From Rhodobacterales bacterium 32-67-9 (lineage in GTDB: Bacteria; Pseudomonadota; Alphaproteobacteria; Rhodobacterales; Rhodobacteraceae), in the NCBI GenBank assembly GCA_002280515.1, contig NCEA01000037.1, forward strand, positions 1 through 44,211: 44,211 nt of DNA, given 5' to 3'. Below the pieces are notes generated by a model. That model was not told where the DNA came from. It ran no database searches and saw nothing but the letters and a program-made list of their open reading frames with translations. How positions within the stretch are numbered: the first letter of the stretch is position 1; each line of letters begins with the position of its first letter. Below, piece by piece: positions 25,461-35,248 of this stretch. The translations under genes were made by a program, and so were the position numbers.

Positions 25461-25869
25461 ATGGCCCGCCGCCGCAACAACGTCGTTCCCTACAGCCGCG
25501 ACTACCGGCGGCCGCCGAAGTGGAACATGGGGCTGCCGCCGCATCTATCAGGTCGTCGACGGCGATACGGTACGGATGTGGTGCCCCGGGCGCGGCAACA
25601 GTACGGCGCGGCTCACGGGTTTCGACACGCCCGAACTGTTCTCGCCCGCCTGTGCGTCCGAACTCGCGGCCGCGGTACGGGCGAAATGGGCGCTGCGGCT
25701 CATGCTCCTCGGCGCCGGCGAGGTGCGTCTGGTGCGCGAGGGCACCGATCGTTATGGCCGCGCGCTTGTCGCCGCCTTCGTCGATGGTGCGCCGCTGGCG
25801 CGCGGCATGATCGCCGCCGGCCATGCCCGCGCCTACGCGGGCGGTCCCCGCGAGGGATGGTGCGCATGA
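25461..25869 (+). pseudogene. Frameshifted thermonuclease (SNase-like) family gene
   Basis: The start MARRRNNVVPYSRDYRRPPKWNMG is in one frame. The conserved nuclease core (CRRIYQVVDGDTVRMW, ARLTGFDTPELF, then GTDRYGRALVAAFVDG) continues in the next frame. Dropping one G from the GGGG tract at 25529-25532 joins them exactly, giving NMG-CRRIYQ. The core frame has no start codon of its own near its beginning. The Ca-binding and catalytic positions (the DGDT aspartate, R and E in the RLTGFDTPE region, and the DRYGR arginine) are intact. This suggests a recent mutation or a one-base sequence error. If real, only about 40 residues are made correctly. The family cleaves nucleic acids and is often exported or membrane-anchored. 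Confidence 0.7.
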
Positions 25870-25890
25870 CGCGATTCCGCCCCTCTGGTT

Positions 25891-25939
25891 CATCTTGCCG
25901 AAAATACCTTCCGGGGGTCCGGGGGTGGACAACCCCCGG
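25891..25939 (-). repeat. Intergenic repeat copy C with hairpin before mccA
   Basis: The plus strand reads CATCTTGCCGAAAATACC, then CCGGGGGT, and ends in an 8-bp hairpin (CCGGGGGT at 25919-25926 with ACCCCCGG at 25932-25939). It resembles the segments at 21693-21760 and, inverted, 15816-15850. It sits about 20 nt before the mccA start, so the hairpin may affect mccA expression. Confidence 0.5.
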
Positions 25940-25960
25940 CCGTGCCACAAGGACGATCCC

Positions 25961-27889
25961 ATGTTCCACAAGATCCTGATCGCCAACCGGGGCGAGATCG
26001 CCTGCCGGGTCATCGACACCTGCCGCCGCCTCGGCGTGGCCACTGTCGCGGTCTATTCCGACGCCGACGCCACCGCGCGCCACGTGGCGATGGCCGACGA
26101 GGCCGTCGCCATCGGCGGCCCGGCGCCGAAGGACAGCTACCTGAAGGGCGACGCGATCATCGCGGCGGCGCAGGCCACGGGGGCCGAGGCGATCCATCCG
26201 GGCTACGGCTTCCTCTCCGAAAACCCCGATTTCGTCGAGGCGGTCGCGGCGGCGGGCCTCACCTTCATCGGTCCGTCCGCCAGGGCGATCCGGGCGATGG
26301 GCCTGAAGGACGCGGCCAAGGCGCTGATGGAGGCGGCGGGCGTGCCGGTGGTGCCGGGCTATCACGGCTCCAATCAGGACCCGGAACACCTCGCCGGCGC
26401 CGCCGAGACGGTGGGCTACCCGGTGCTGATCAAGGCGGTCGCCGGTGGCGGCGGCAAGGGGATGCGGCTTGTCGAACGGCCCGAGGACTTCGCCGAAAAG
26501 CTGGAAAGCGCCCGGGGCGAGGCCCGGACCGCCTTCGGCAATCCCGACGTGCTGATCGAGAAATTCGTCCAGAAGCCGCGCCATATCGAGGTGCAGGTCT
26601 TCGGCGACGGCAAGCGCGCCGTCCATCTTTACGAACGCGACTGCTCGCTCCAGCGCCGCCACCAGAAGGTGATCGAGGAGGCGCCGGCGCCCGGCATGAC
26701 GCCTGAAATGCGCGCGGCGATGGGCCAGGCGGCGGTCCGCGCCGCCGAGGCCATCGGTTACGCCGGCGCCGGCACGGTCGAGTTCATCGTCGACGGTTCC
26801 GAGGGGCTCCGCCCCGACCGCTTCTGGTTCATGGAGATGAACACGCGGCTTCAGGTCGAACACCCCGTCACCGAGGCGGTGACCGGCATCGACCTTGTCG
26901 AATGGCAGCTCCGCGTCGCCTCCGGCGAACCCTTGACCTCGCGGCAGGAGGACATCCGCCTCAACGGCCACGCCTTCGAGGCGCGGCTTTACGCCGAGGA
27001 CGTGCCGGCGGGCTTCCTTCCGGCCACGGGAACGCTGACCCATCTGCGCTTTCCCGACGGCGCCCGCGCCGATACCGGCGTGCGCCCCGGCGACACGATC
27101 AGCCCCTGGTACGACCCGATGATCGCCAAGATCATCGTCCACGGCCCGACCCGCGCCATCGCGCTCTCCAAGCTCCGCGCGGCACTCGAGGAGACCGAGG
27201 TGGCGGGCTCGGTCACCAACCTCTCCTTCCTCGGAGCGCTGGCGCGGCACGCGGGCTTTCGCGCCGGCGATGTCGATACCGGCCTCATCGCCCGCGACCT
27301 CGACGCGCTGGCCACCGCCGCCGCGCCCGATCTCGTCGTCCGCGCGCTCGCCGCACTTGGCGCGGGCGGGCTCTGCGACGGCGGCGCGCCGCTTTCGGGT
27401 TTCGCGATCTGGGCGCCCCTGAAGCGGACCGTGACGCTTGAGGGGCTCGACGCAGTGATCGAGATGCGCGGGCGCGGCGACGCGACCGTGACGATCGGCG
27501 CCGAGGTCGCGGACTGCCGGCTCAGGGGCGACATGTGGTGGGTCAACGGCCGGCCCTCCGGCGCGCGGCTCGTCCTGACGCCGGGGCGCGTCAGCGTCTT
27601 CGGCCCCGGCGCCCATCATATCGACCTGATCGACCCGCTCGCCCGGCTGAGCGCCGAGGCCGGCGGCGGGCGCACGCTCTCGCCGATGCCGGGTCTGGTG
27701 AAGGCGGTCTTCGTCGCGGCGGGGCAGGCGGTCAAGGCGGGCGACCGGCTGGCCGTTCTCGAGGCGATGAAGATGGAACACACGCTGACGGCGGCCCGCG
27801 ACGGCACCGTGGCAGAGGTTCTGGTCGCCGCCGGCAGCCAGGTGGAGGCCGGAGCGGCGCTGGTGCGGCTGGAGGACGACGACGCATGA
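25961..27889 (+). CDS. mccA: 3-Methylcrotonyl-CoA carboxylase, alpha (biotin carboxylase/biotin carrier) subunit
   Basis: A 642-aa subunit that carboxylates its own biotin using ATP and bicarbonate. The biotin carboxylase N-domain begins MFHKILIANRGEIACRVI. The ATP-grasp region contains KAVAGGGGKGMRLV, the catalytic region EMNTRLQVEHPVTE follows, and the C-terminal carrier has EAMKMEH with the biotinylated lysine at residue 604. The reading frame extends upstream, but AAGGA before ATG 25961 and the conserved start fix the N-terminus. It is coupled to gst by an ATGA overlap. The pathway partner mccB lies upstream. Confidence 0.95.
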   Translation: MFHKILIANRGEIACRVIDTCRRLGVATVAVYSDADATARHVAMADEAVAIGGPAPKDSYLKGDAIIAAAQATGAEAIHPGYGFLSENPDFVEAVAAAGLTFIGPSARAIRAMGLKDAAKALMEAAGVPVVPGYHGSNQDPEHLAGAAETVGYPVLIKAVAGGGGKGMRLVERPEDFAEKLESARGEARTAFGNPDVLIEKFVQKPRHIEVQVFGDGKRAVHLYERDCSLQRRHQKVIEEAPAPGMTPEMRAAMGQAAVRAAEAIGYAGAGTVEFIVDGSEGLRPDRFWFMEMNTRLQVEHPVTEAVTGIDLVEWQLRVASGEPLTSRQEDIRLNGHAFEARLYAEDVPAGFLPATGTLTHLRFPDGARADTGVRPGDTISPWYDPMIAKIIVHGPTRAIALSKLRAALEETEVAGSVTNLSFLGALARHAGFRAGDVDTGLIARDLDALATAAAPDLVVRALAALGAGGLCDGGAPLSGFAIWAPLKRTVTLEGLDAVIEMRGRGDATVTIGAEVADCRLRGDMWWVNGRPSGARLVLTPGRVSVFGPGAHHIDLIDPLARLSAEAGGGRTLSPMPGLVKAVFVAAGQAVKAGDRLAVLEAMKMEHTLTAARDGTVAEVLVAAGSQVEAGAALVRLEDDDA

Positions 27890-28542
27890 TCCGCCTGCAC
27901 CATTGCCATCAGACCCGCTCGATGCGCTCGCTCTGGCTTTTGCACGAGCTTGGGGTCCGGTTCGACGTTACCGTGCATCCCTTCGACAAGTCCTTGCGCG
28001 CGCTCGATTACCTTGCGCTGAACCCCGCGGGCCGGGTTCCGGCGCTGGAAATCGACGGGCGCGTGATCTGGGAAAGCGGGGCGATCACCGAATACCTCTG
28101 CGAACGCTTCCCCGAAAAGCGCCTCGGCCGGGTGCCCGGCGATCCGGAGCGTGCCGACTGGCTGATCTGGGTGCATTTCGCCGAAACGATCAGCCAGCAT
28201 ACCGCCGCGCTGACCCAGCAGCATATCGCGCTTTATGACGACGCGATGCGCAGCCCGACCGTGATGCGGATCGAGGCGAAGCGGCTGGAGAAATGCTACG
28301 GCGCGCTCGACCGGCGGCTGACAGGGCGGGCGCATCTGCTCGACAGCGGTTTTTCCGCCGCCGATATCGGTGTGGCGCAGGCACTCTACATGGCGCGGCA
28401 CTTCGCGCGGGTCGCCCCCTTCGCCGCACTCGACGAATGGTATGCCCGCGTGACCGACCGGCCCGCCTTCCGCAAGGCGCTGCCGCCGAAGGGCGCCGAA
28501 CTGCTTTACAAGCGCGACTTCTACGAGGCCTGGGATGGTTGA
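27886..28542 (+). CDS. Glutathione S-transferase family protein
   Basis: A 218-aa protein with a thioredoxin-like N-terminal half (MIRLHHCHQTRSMRSLWLLHELG; NPAGRVPALEIDG; the glutathione-contacting ESGAITEYLCERF) and an alpha-helical C-terminal half (GFSAADIGVAQALYMARHF is the N-capping-box region). It overlaps mccA by 4 bp and mvaB by 8 bp, so it is an integral member of this operon. Its role in leucine degradation is unknown; it could detoxify reactive enoyl-CoA by-products, which is inference. Confidence 0.88.
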   Translation: MIRLHHCHQTRSMRSLWLLHELGVRFDVTVHPFDKSLRALDYLALNPAGRVPALEIDGRVIWESGAITEYLCERFPEKRLGRVPGDPERADWLIWVHFAETISQHTAALTQQHIALYDDAMRSPTVMRIEAKRLEKCYGALDRRLTGRAHLLDSGFSAADIGVAQALYMARHFARVAPFAALDEWYARVTDRPAFRKALPPKGAELLYKRDFYEAWDG

Positions 28543-29395
28543 TGTCGTCGAGATCGTCGAGATGGGGCCGCGCGACGGGCTTCAGAACGAAAAGCGCATC
28601 ATCCCGACGGCGGAAAAGATCGCATTGGTGGACCTGCTCAGCCTTGCCGGTTTCCGGCGGATCGAGGTGGCGAGCTTCGTTTCCCCCAAATGGGTGCCGC
28701 AGATGGCTGACAGCGCCGAGGTGTTGGCAGGGATAAGCCGTGCGCCGGGGGTGCGCTATGCGGCGCTGACCCCGAACATGAAGGGCTATGAGGGCGCGCG
28801 CGCCGCGAAGGCCGACGAGGTGGCGATCTTCGCCTCGGCCTCGGAAGGGTTCTCCAAGGCCAACCTCAACTGCACCATCGCCGAGAGCCTCGACCGCTTC
28901 CGCCCCGTGGTCGAGGCGGCCCGGGCCGACGGCATCCCGGTCAGGGGCTATGTCTCGGTCGTGACCGATTGCCCCTATGACGGGCCGGTCGCGCCGGAGG
29001 CGGTGGCCCGGGTCGCGGCGGCTTTGCGCGACATGGGCTGCTACGAGGTCAGCCTTGGCGACACGATCGGGCAGGGGCGGCCCGAGACGGTGGACGCGAT
29101 GCTGGCGGCGGTGCTCGGGGAACTGCCGGCGAACCGGCTCGCCGGGCACTACCACGACACCGCCGGCCGGGCGCTGATTAATATTGACGCGTCTCTCGCG
29201 CGCGGGCTTCGGGTTTTCGACGCCGCCGTCGGCGGGCTTGGCGGCTGTCCCTATGCGCCGGGGGCGGCCGGCAATGTCGCAACCGAGGCGGTGGCGGCAC
29301 ATCTGAAATCGGCAGGCTACGAGACCGGCCTTGACGAGAACATCCTCGCCGAAGCGGCGGCGCTGGCGCGGGCAATGCGAACCGGCCCCGTCTGA
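28535..29395 (+). CDS. mvaB: Hydroxymethylglutaryl-CoA lyase
   Basis: A 286-aa TIM-barrel enzyme (also called LiuE) that splits HMG-CoA into acetoacetate and acetyl-CoA, the last step of leucine breakdown. The catalytic arginine and acidic residue are in EMGPRDGLQNE near the N-terminus. VASFVSPKWVPQMAD is conserved, metal-binding histidines occur in GHYHDTAGRAL, and the active-site cysteine is Cys238 in GGLGGCPYAPGAAGN. The 8-bp overlap with the upstream gst and the short gap to the hydratase gene indicate one transcript. Confidence 0.94.
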   Translation: MVDVVEIVEMGPRDGLQNEKRIIPTAEKIALVDLLSLAGFRRIEVASFVSPKWVPQMADSAEVLAGISRAPGVRYAALTPNMKGYEGARAAKADEVAIFASASEGFSKANLNCTIAESLDRFRPVVEAARADGIPVRGYVSVVTDCPYDGPVAPEAVARVAAALRDMGCYEVSLGDTIGQGRPETVDAMLAAVLGELPANRLAGHYHDTAGRALINIDASLARGLRVFDAAVGGLGGCPYAPGAAGNVATEAVAAHLKSAGYETGLDENILAEAAALARAMRTGPV

Positions 29396-29423
29396 GGGGC
29401 TGTCCGAGAAAGGACAAGGGACG

Positions 29424-30206
29424 ATGTACGAGACGATTTCCATCGCGGTCGACGACCGGGGCGTGGCGCGCCTGACGCTGGAGCGGCCCGACAAGCACAA
29501 CGCCTTGTCCGCAACGATGATCGCGGAGCTGACCGAGGCCGCCACCCGGCTTGGCCGTGATCCGGCGGTGCGGGTGATCGTGCTGGCCGGGGCGGGGGAA
29601 AGCTTCTGCGCCGGCGGCGATCTTGGCTGGATGAAGGCGCAGATGGCGGCCGACGGCGCGACGCGGACGCGCGAGGCGACCAAGCTCGCGATGATGCTCG
29701 ACGCGCTCAACACCTGTCCGAAACCGCTGATCGGCCGCATCCACGGCAATGCCTTCGGCGGCGGCGTCGGCATGGCCGCGGTCTGCGACGTGGCCATCGG
29801 GGCAACGACCGTGAAATTCGGGCTGACCGAGACGAAGCTCGGCCTGATCCCCGCGACGATCGGGCCCTATGTGCTGGCGCGGATGGGCGAGGCGAAGGCA
29901 CGGCGGGTCTTCATGTCGGCGCGGATCTTCGGCGCCGGGGAGGCGGTGACGCTCGGCCTTCTTGCCCGCACCGTCGCCCCCGACGAACTGGATGCCGCCG
30001 TCGAGGCCGAGGTCACGCCCTATCTCTCGTGCGCGCCCGGCGCCGTCGCGGCGGCCAAGGCGCTTGCCCGCCGCCTCGGGCCGCCCATCAACGAGGCAGT
30101 CGTCGCCGAGACGATCCAGGCGCTGGTGCGCTGCTGGGAGGGCGAGGAGGCGCGCGAAGGCATCGCCGCCTTCTTCGAGAAGCGCGCGCCCGCCTGGAAG
30201 GGCTGA
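29424..30206 (+). CDS. liuC: Enoyl-CoA hydratase family, probable methylglutaconyl-CoA hydratase
   Basis: A 260-aa crotonase-fold protein. The oxyanion-hole segments are [12 protein letters not shown] and [16 protein letters not shown], and the catalytic glutamate region is [19 protein letters not shown]. The start at 29424 follows an AAAGGACAAGGG leader. Hydration of 3-methylglutaconyl-CoA to HMG-CoA is the one step between MCC and HMG-CoA lyase not otherwise covered here, so this assignment rests on pathway context. Sequence alone says only crotonase family. Confidence 0.85.
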   Translation: MYETISIAVDDRGVARLTLERPDKHNALSATMIAELTEAATRLGRDPAVRVIVLAGAGESFCAGGDLGWMKAQMAADGATRTREATKLAMMLDALNTCPKPLIGRIHGNAFGGGVGMAAVCDVAIGATTVKFGLTETKLGLIPATIGPYVLARMGEAKARRVFMSARIFGAGEAVTLGLLARTVAPDELDAAVEAEVTPYLSCAPGAVAAAKALARRLGPPINEAVVAETIQALVRCWEGEEAREGIAAFFEKRAPAWKG

Positions 30207-30321
30207 GTGGCGGCCCCCCGAGTCGCCGCTCGTCGGCATACGGTCCGCGCCTGATGCCGCTAACCATCCGCAATTTCGCGATTCCACCGGATTTTCGCGG
30301 CGCTTTCCACGCCGGCTTGAG

Positions 30322-30350
30322 TTGACCCCGTCTAGGTGGGGGAGTAAACG
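30322..30350 (+). promoter_or_regulatory. Putative nuo operon promoter
   Basis: In the 199-bp gap between liuC and nuoA, TTGACC (30322-30327), a 17-bp spacer and TAAACG (30345-30350) form a plausible sigma-70-type promoter. The leader would be about 50 nt, ending in a GTAGGAG ribosome site before the TTG start. The -10 is weak. The rest of the gap shows no gene or clear T-tailed terminator. Confidence 0.4.
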
Positions 30351-30405
30351 GGCGAAAGCCAATCACGTGCGGCCCGTCCGGGGCGCCAGACGTAGGAGCC
30401 AGCCG

Positions 30406-31295
<890 letters not shown>

Positions 31296-31305
31296 GGAGA
31301 AACTG

Positions 31306-31911
31306 ATGTCCGAAGCCCTTCAGGAACTGGCTGCCCATATCGAGTTGAAGCGGCCCGCCGAGGTTCTGGCAACCGAGGTTGCCTTCGGCGAGCTGACCGT
31401 CACCGTCACGCCCGCCGGGCTGCCGGAATTCGTCGAATTCCTGCGCGCCGACCGTACCTGCCGGTTCTCGACCCTCGTCGATATCACCGCCGTCGACCAT
31501 CCCGAACGCCCGGTCCGGTTCGATGTCGTCTATCACTTCCTGTCGATGTATCAGAACACCCGGATCCGGGTGAAACTGGCCGCGCGGGAAGAGGACATGG
31601 TGCCCTCGATCACCGATATCCACCCCTCGGCCAACTGGTTCGAGCGCGAGGTCTTCGACATGTTCGGGATCCTGTTTTCCGGCCATCCGGACCTGCGCCG
31701 CATCCTCACCGACTACGGGTTCCGCGGCCATCCGCTGCGGAAGGATTTCCCGACCACGGGCTATACCGAGGTGCGCTATGACGAGGCGCTGAAGCGCGTC
31801 GTCTACGAGCCGGTGAAACTCGTCCAGAATTACCGGCAGTTCGATTTCATGAGCCCCTGGGAGGGAGCGCATTACATCCTGCCCGGCGACGAAAAGCAGG
31901 AGGCGAAGTGA
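31306..31911 (+). CDS. nuoC: NADH-quinone oxidoreductase subunit C
   Basis: A 201-aa peripheral-arm subunit (30-kDa family). The signature [31 protein letters not shown] and [19 protein letters not shown] are intact. It packs against NuoD and carries no cofactor. GAGGAGAAACTG precedes the start. The nuoD ATG shares the last base of its stop. Confidence 0.95.
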   Translation: MSEALQELAAHIELKRPAEVLATEVAFGELTVTVTPAGLPEFVEFLRADRTCRFSTLVDITAVDHPERPVRFDVVYHFLSMYQNTRIRVKLAAREEDMVPSITDIHPSANWFEREVFDMFGILFSGHPDLRRILTDYGFRGHPLRKDFPTTGYTEVRYDEALKRVVYEPVKLVQNYRQFDFMSPWEGAHYILPGDEKQEAK

Positions 31912-33131
31912 TGGACGGGTCCAAAGGCTTCGACGACGCCCTGACGGGCGAACAGCGCATCCGCAACTTCAACATCAACTTCGGCCCGCAACACCCTGCG
32001 GCGCATGGCGTTCTGCGGCTGATCATGGAGCTCGAGGGCGAGGTGGTGGAACGCTGCGACCCGCATATCGGGCTTCTGCACCGCGGCACCGAGAAGCTGA
32101 TGGAAAGCCGCACCTACCTGCAGAACCTGCCGTATTTCGACCGGCTCGACTACGTCGCGCCGATGAACCAGGAACACGCCTGGTGCCTTGCGATCGAACG
32201 GCTGACCGGCACGGTCGTGCCGCGCCGCGCCTCGCTGATCCGGGTGCTCTATTCCGAGATCGGCCGCATCCTGAACCACCTCCTCAACGTCACCACGCAG
32301 GCGATGGACGTCGGCGCGCTGACCCCGCCGCTCTGGGGTTTCGAGGAGCGTGAGCAACTTATGGTCTTCTATGAGCGGGCCTGCGGCGCGCGGCTCCACG
32401 CCGCCTATTTCCGCCCCGGCGGCGTGCACCAGGACCTGCCCGACGATCTTCTGAACGATATCGAGGCCTGGGCGCAGAAGTTCCCGAAGTTCATGGACGA
32501 CCTCGACGGGCTGCTGACCGAAAACCGCATCTTCAAGCAGCGCAACGCCGATATCGGTGTCGTGACCGAGGAGGACGCCCTGCGCTGGGGCTATTCCGGC
32601 GTCATGGTGCGCGGCTCTGGCATGGCCTGGGACCTGCGCCGGTCGCAGCCCTACGAGTGCTACGACGAGTTCGACTTCAAGATCCCGGTCGGCAAGAACG
32701 GCGACTGCTTCGACCGCTATCTCGTCCGGATGGAGGAGATGCGGCAGTCGATCTCGATTATCCATCAGGCCATCGCCAAGCTCCGCGCCCCCGAAGGCAA
32801 GGGCGACATCCTGGCGCGCGGCAAGATCACCCCGCCGTCGCGGCGCGACATGAAAACCTCGATGGAGGCCCTCATCCATCACTTCAAGCTCTACACCGAG
32901 GGCTTCCACGTTCCCGCGGGCGAGGTCTATGCCGCCGTCGAGGCGCCGAAGGGCGAATTCGGCGTCTACCTCGTCGCCGATGGCAGCAACAAGCCCTACC
33001 GCGCGAAACTGCGCGCGCCGGGCTACCTGCACCTTCAGTCGATCGACTGGATGGCCAAGGGCCACATGCTTGCCGACTGCTCGGCGATCATCGGCACGAT
33101 GGATATCGTTTTTGGGGAGGTGGATCGGTGA
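31911..33131 (+). CDS. nuoD: NADH-quinone oxidoreductase subunit D
   Basis: A 406-aa subunit (49-kDa family) that forms the quinone site with Nuo[17 protein letters not shown] carries the conserved quinone-site histidine region, and [35 protein letters not shown] and the C-terminal DIVFGEVDR are present. ATG 31911 is preferred to the GTG one codon earlier. Its 3' end contains GGGGAGG, which also serves as a ribosome site for the small downstream frame. Confidence 0.95.
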   Translation: MDGSKGFDDALTGEQRIRNFNINFGPQHPAAHGVLRLIMELEGEVVERCDPHIGLLHRGTEKLMESRTYLQNLPYFDRLDYVAPMNQEHAWCLAIERLTGTVVPRRASLIRVLYSEIGRILNHLLNVTTQAMDVGALTPPLWGFEEREQLMVFYERACGARLHAAYFRPGGVHQDLPDDLLNDIEAWAQKFPKFMDDLDGLLTENRIFKQRNADIGVVTEEDALRWGYSGVMVRGSGMAWDLRRSQPYECYDEFDFKIPVGKNGDCFDRYLVRMEEMRQSISIIHQAIAKLRAPEGKGDILARGKITPPSRRDMKTSMEALIHHFKLYTEGFHVPAGEVYAAVEAPKGEFGVYLVADGSNKPYRAKLRAPGYLHLQSIDWMAKGHMLADCSAIIGTMDIVFGEVDR

Positions 33132-33238
33132 TTATAAGTGCCATATCTGTCGTCCCTTTGGCTGTTGGCGGTGGTCATTTAGTGTTCATGTCGATAGCCT
33201 TCGGAATTTTCGCTTACAAACTGGCAACGGGAACCTAA
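33128..33238 (+). CDS. Small hydrophobic protein between nuoD and nuoE (36 aa)
   Basis: A GTG start overlaps the nuoD stop (GTGA) and has GGGGAGG seven bases upstream. It opens a 36-codon frame, [20 protein letters not shown] followed by [16 protein letters not shown]. The product is almost wholly hydrophobic with a small charged C-terminus, fitting a single membrane helix. The segment is visibly poorer in G+C than its neighbours (ATT, ATA, TTA, TTT codons), suggesting inserted DNA. I do not recognise the product. It may be an accessory peptide, a remnant or non-coding spacer. Confidence 0.4.
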   Translation: MIISAISVVPLAVGGGHLVFMSIAFGIFAYKLATGT

Positions 33239-33242
33239 ATAA

Positions 33243-34367
33243 ATGCTCCGCCGCCTGTACCACGAACAACCGGCCGCCTTCGCCTTCACCCCTGCGAACC
33301 TCGCTTGGGCGAAGGGGCAGATTTCGAAATACCCCGAGGGCCGTCAGGCCAGCGCGATCATCCCGCTTCTCTGGCGCGCGCAGGAGCAGGAGGGCTGGCT
33401 CTCGCGTCCGGCGATCGAGCATGTCGCCGACATGCTCGGCATGGCCCATATCAGGGCACTGGAAGTCGCCACCTTCTACTTCATGTTCCAGCTGCAACCC
33501 GTTGGTTCCGTTGCCCATATCCAGATCTGCGGCACCACCTCCTGCATGATCTGCGGGTCGGGCGCGCTGATCGCCGTCTGCAAGGACAGGATCGCGGCCC
33601 AGCCACACACCCTGTCCGCCGACGGCAAGTTTTCCTGGGAAGAGGTCGAATGCCTCGGTTCCTGCGCCAACGCGCCGATGGCGCAGATCGGCAAGGATTA
33701 CTACGAGGACCTGACGGCAGCGCGTCTGGGCCAGCTTCTCGACGATCTCGCCGCCGGCAAGGTTCCGGTGCCTGGGCCGCAGACCGGGCGCTATTCGTCA
33801 GAGCCGGCAAACGGCCTGACCAGCCTCAAGGAATTCGAGAGTGGGCGGACGAAATACAATGCCTCGGTCCAGCGCGCGGTGGATATCGGCGATACCGTGA
33901 AGCGGATCGACGGCACCGAGGTGCCGCTTCTGACGCCGTGGCTCGGCACCGCCGCACCGGCAAAGGGCCGCGCGGGGGGCGCGAAAGCCGAGAAACCGGC
34001 GAAAGCCGCGCCACCGGCGAAATCCAAGGCTGCCGAAGCCCCGGCGCCAGCGCCAGTCGAACCGGCCGCCGCCGCGAAGCCGAAAAAGCCGCGCGCGCTG
34101 AAGGCGCCGCGCAAGGGCGGGGCGGATGACCTGAAGATGATCAAGGGCGTCGGACCGAAGCTCGAGGCGCTGCTGCACAGCCTCGGCTTCTATCATTTCG
34201 ACCAGGTCGCCGGCTGGACCGCCGCCGAACTGGCCTGGGTCGACGACAGTCTGGAAGGCTTCAGGGGGCGCGCGAGCCGCGACGGCTGGATCGAACAGGC
34301 GAAACTCCTTGCCGGAGGCGGCGAGACGGAGTTCTCCAAACGGGTGAAGAAAGGCAATGTGTACTGA
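33243..34367 (+). CDS. nuoE: NADH-quinone oxidoreductase subunit E with C-terminal H3TH-like tail
   Basis: A 374-aa protein. Residues 1 to about 170 are the thioredoxin-like NuoE domain with [2Fe-2S] cluster N1a ligands Cys96, Cys101 (CGTTSC), Cys137 and Cys141 (CLGSC). A linker rich in Ala, Pro and Lys follows (about 235-290). An 80-residue tail (295-374) begins [17 protein letters not shown], a helix-hairpin-helix/H3TH pattern (COG3743-like). Paracoccus Nqo2 is about 240 aa, so this is longer by the tail. The same tail ends the next protein. Only a weak ribosome site (GGGA, ten bases away) precedes it, behind the AT-richer insertion. Confidence 0.92.
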   Translation: MLRRLYHEQPAAFAFTPANLAWAKGQISKYPEGRQASAIIPLLWRAQEQEGWLSRPAIEHVADMLGMAHIRALEVATFYFMFQLQPVGSVAHIQICGTTSCMICGSGALIAVCKDRIAAQPHTLSADGKFSWEEVECLGSCANAPMAQIGKDYYEDLTAARLGQLLDDLAAGKVPVPGPQTGRYSSEPANGLTSLKEFESGRTKYNASVQRAVDIGDTVKRIDGTEVPLLTPWLGTAAPAKGRAGGAKAEKPAKAAPPAKSKAAEAPAPAPVEPAAAAKPKKPRALKAPRKGGADDLKMIKGVGPKLEALLHSLGFYHFDQVAGWTAAELAWVDDSLEGFRGRASRDGWIEQAKLLAGGGETEFSKRVKKGNVY

Positions 34368-34392
34368 CAACAGGTAACGGGGAGTAAGAGGG

Positions 34393-35241
34393 ATGTCTGA
34401 GACTTCACAGGCGGAGTGCCGCCGGAATTCGTGGCTGGTCGCGCTGGCCGGCGGGGTGCTTTTGGCTCTGATGCTGACGATGGTCGCCGATTACGCGGTC
34501 CTGAAGGCGTTGATCATCGGGCTGATCTTCTTCGTGGCGCTCGGCGCTTTCCTCGTCTGGGCCTTCTGTTCGCGGAGCGAAGAGGCGACGAAACCGGCAC
34601 CGATGGCGGAACCGGCGGCCCGTCCCGCAGCGCCTGCCGCGCGCCCGGCCCCGGAGACCGTGGCGCGCGCGCCAGAGCCCGTTGCCGCACCTGCCGAACC
34701 TGCCGCCGCGCCCATCGCCGAAGCCGCGCGGTTCGCCGCGTCGACCACGTCGGCCGCTGCCCCCGCCGAGGTCGCGAAAGCGCCGAAGCAGGCCGCCAAG
34801 CCCAAGGCGCCTGCCAAGGCCGCGCCGAAACCCGCTGCCAAGGCCGCGCCGCCGAAACCCGCTGCCAAGGCCGCTCCGGCTGCCGTCAAGCCGGCGACCG
34901 AGACGGCGCAGGGCCTCGACGCGGCGCTGGCGAAATCCAAGGACGAGCCGAAGTCGGCCACGCCCGAATTGCTGCGCGCGCCGCGCGGCGGCAAGGCGGA
35001 CGACCTGAAGATGATCAAGGGCGTCGGTCCGAAGCTCGAAAAGCTGCTCAACGATGCCGGCGTCTGGCACTTCGACCAGATCGCGTCGTGGAAGGCCAGG
35101 GACATCGCCTTCGTCGACGACAAGATGGTGGGCTTCCACGGCCGCATCACCCGCGACGAGTGGGTCAAGCAGGCCAAGGTGCTGGCCGCAGGCGGCAAGA
35201 CGGAGTTTTCGGCGCGCGTCGCCAAAGGGGACGTGTACTGA
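34393..35241 (+). CDS. Membrane-anchored H3TH-domain protein, paralogous to the NuoE tail
   Basis: A 282-aa protein. Two N-terminal membrane segments (about 12-33 and 36-57: WLVALAGGVLLALMLTMVADY; ALIIGLIFFVALGAFLVWAFC) are followed by a long low-complexity Ala/Pro/Lys region (about 65-200) with PAAKAAP-type repeats. The final 80 residues (203-282) are the same helix-hairpin-helix module as in NuoE, about 52 of 80 identical by eye, and both proteins end in KG-N/D-VY. This domain group was named after flap endonuclease H3TH motifs, but no nuclease residues are evident. A role in complex I assembly or tethering is speculation. Confidence 0.75.
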   Translation: MSETSQAECRRNSWLVALAGGVLLALMLTMVADYAVLKALIIGLIFFVALGAFLVWAFCSRSEEATKPAPMAEPAARPAAPAARPAPETVARAPEPVAAPAEPAAAPIAEAARFAASTTSAAAPAEVAKAPKQAAKPKAPAKAAPKPAAKAAPPKPAAKAAPAAVKPATETAQGLDAALAKSKDEPKSATPELLRAPRGGKADDLKMIKGVGPKLEKLLNDAGVWHFDQIASWKARDIAFVDDKMVGFHGRITRDEWVKQAKVLAAGGKTEFSARVAKGDVY

Positions 35242-35248
35242 GGCTTGA

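Noticed and set aside
25529-25532. Programmed ribosomal frameshift in the thermonuclease-like gene
   Set aside because: A four-G tract alone is a poor slippery site, and no stimulatory stem or known frameshifting relative supports it; a mutation or base error is simpler.
25700-27781. Very long antisense open frame (693 codons) opposite mccA, and similar ones at 8675-10345, 14028-15713, 2431-3738 and 36967-38901
   Set aside because: They mirror strongly coding genes, are rich in Arg, His, Asp and Gly without recognisable domains, and arise from high GC codon bias on the other strand.
30207-30405. Upstream extension of nuoA through the liuC-nuoA gap
   Set aside because: The in-frame upstream sequence is arginine/proline-rich shadow coding overlapping liuC; the TTG with GTAGGAG fits the known subunit length.
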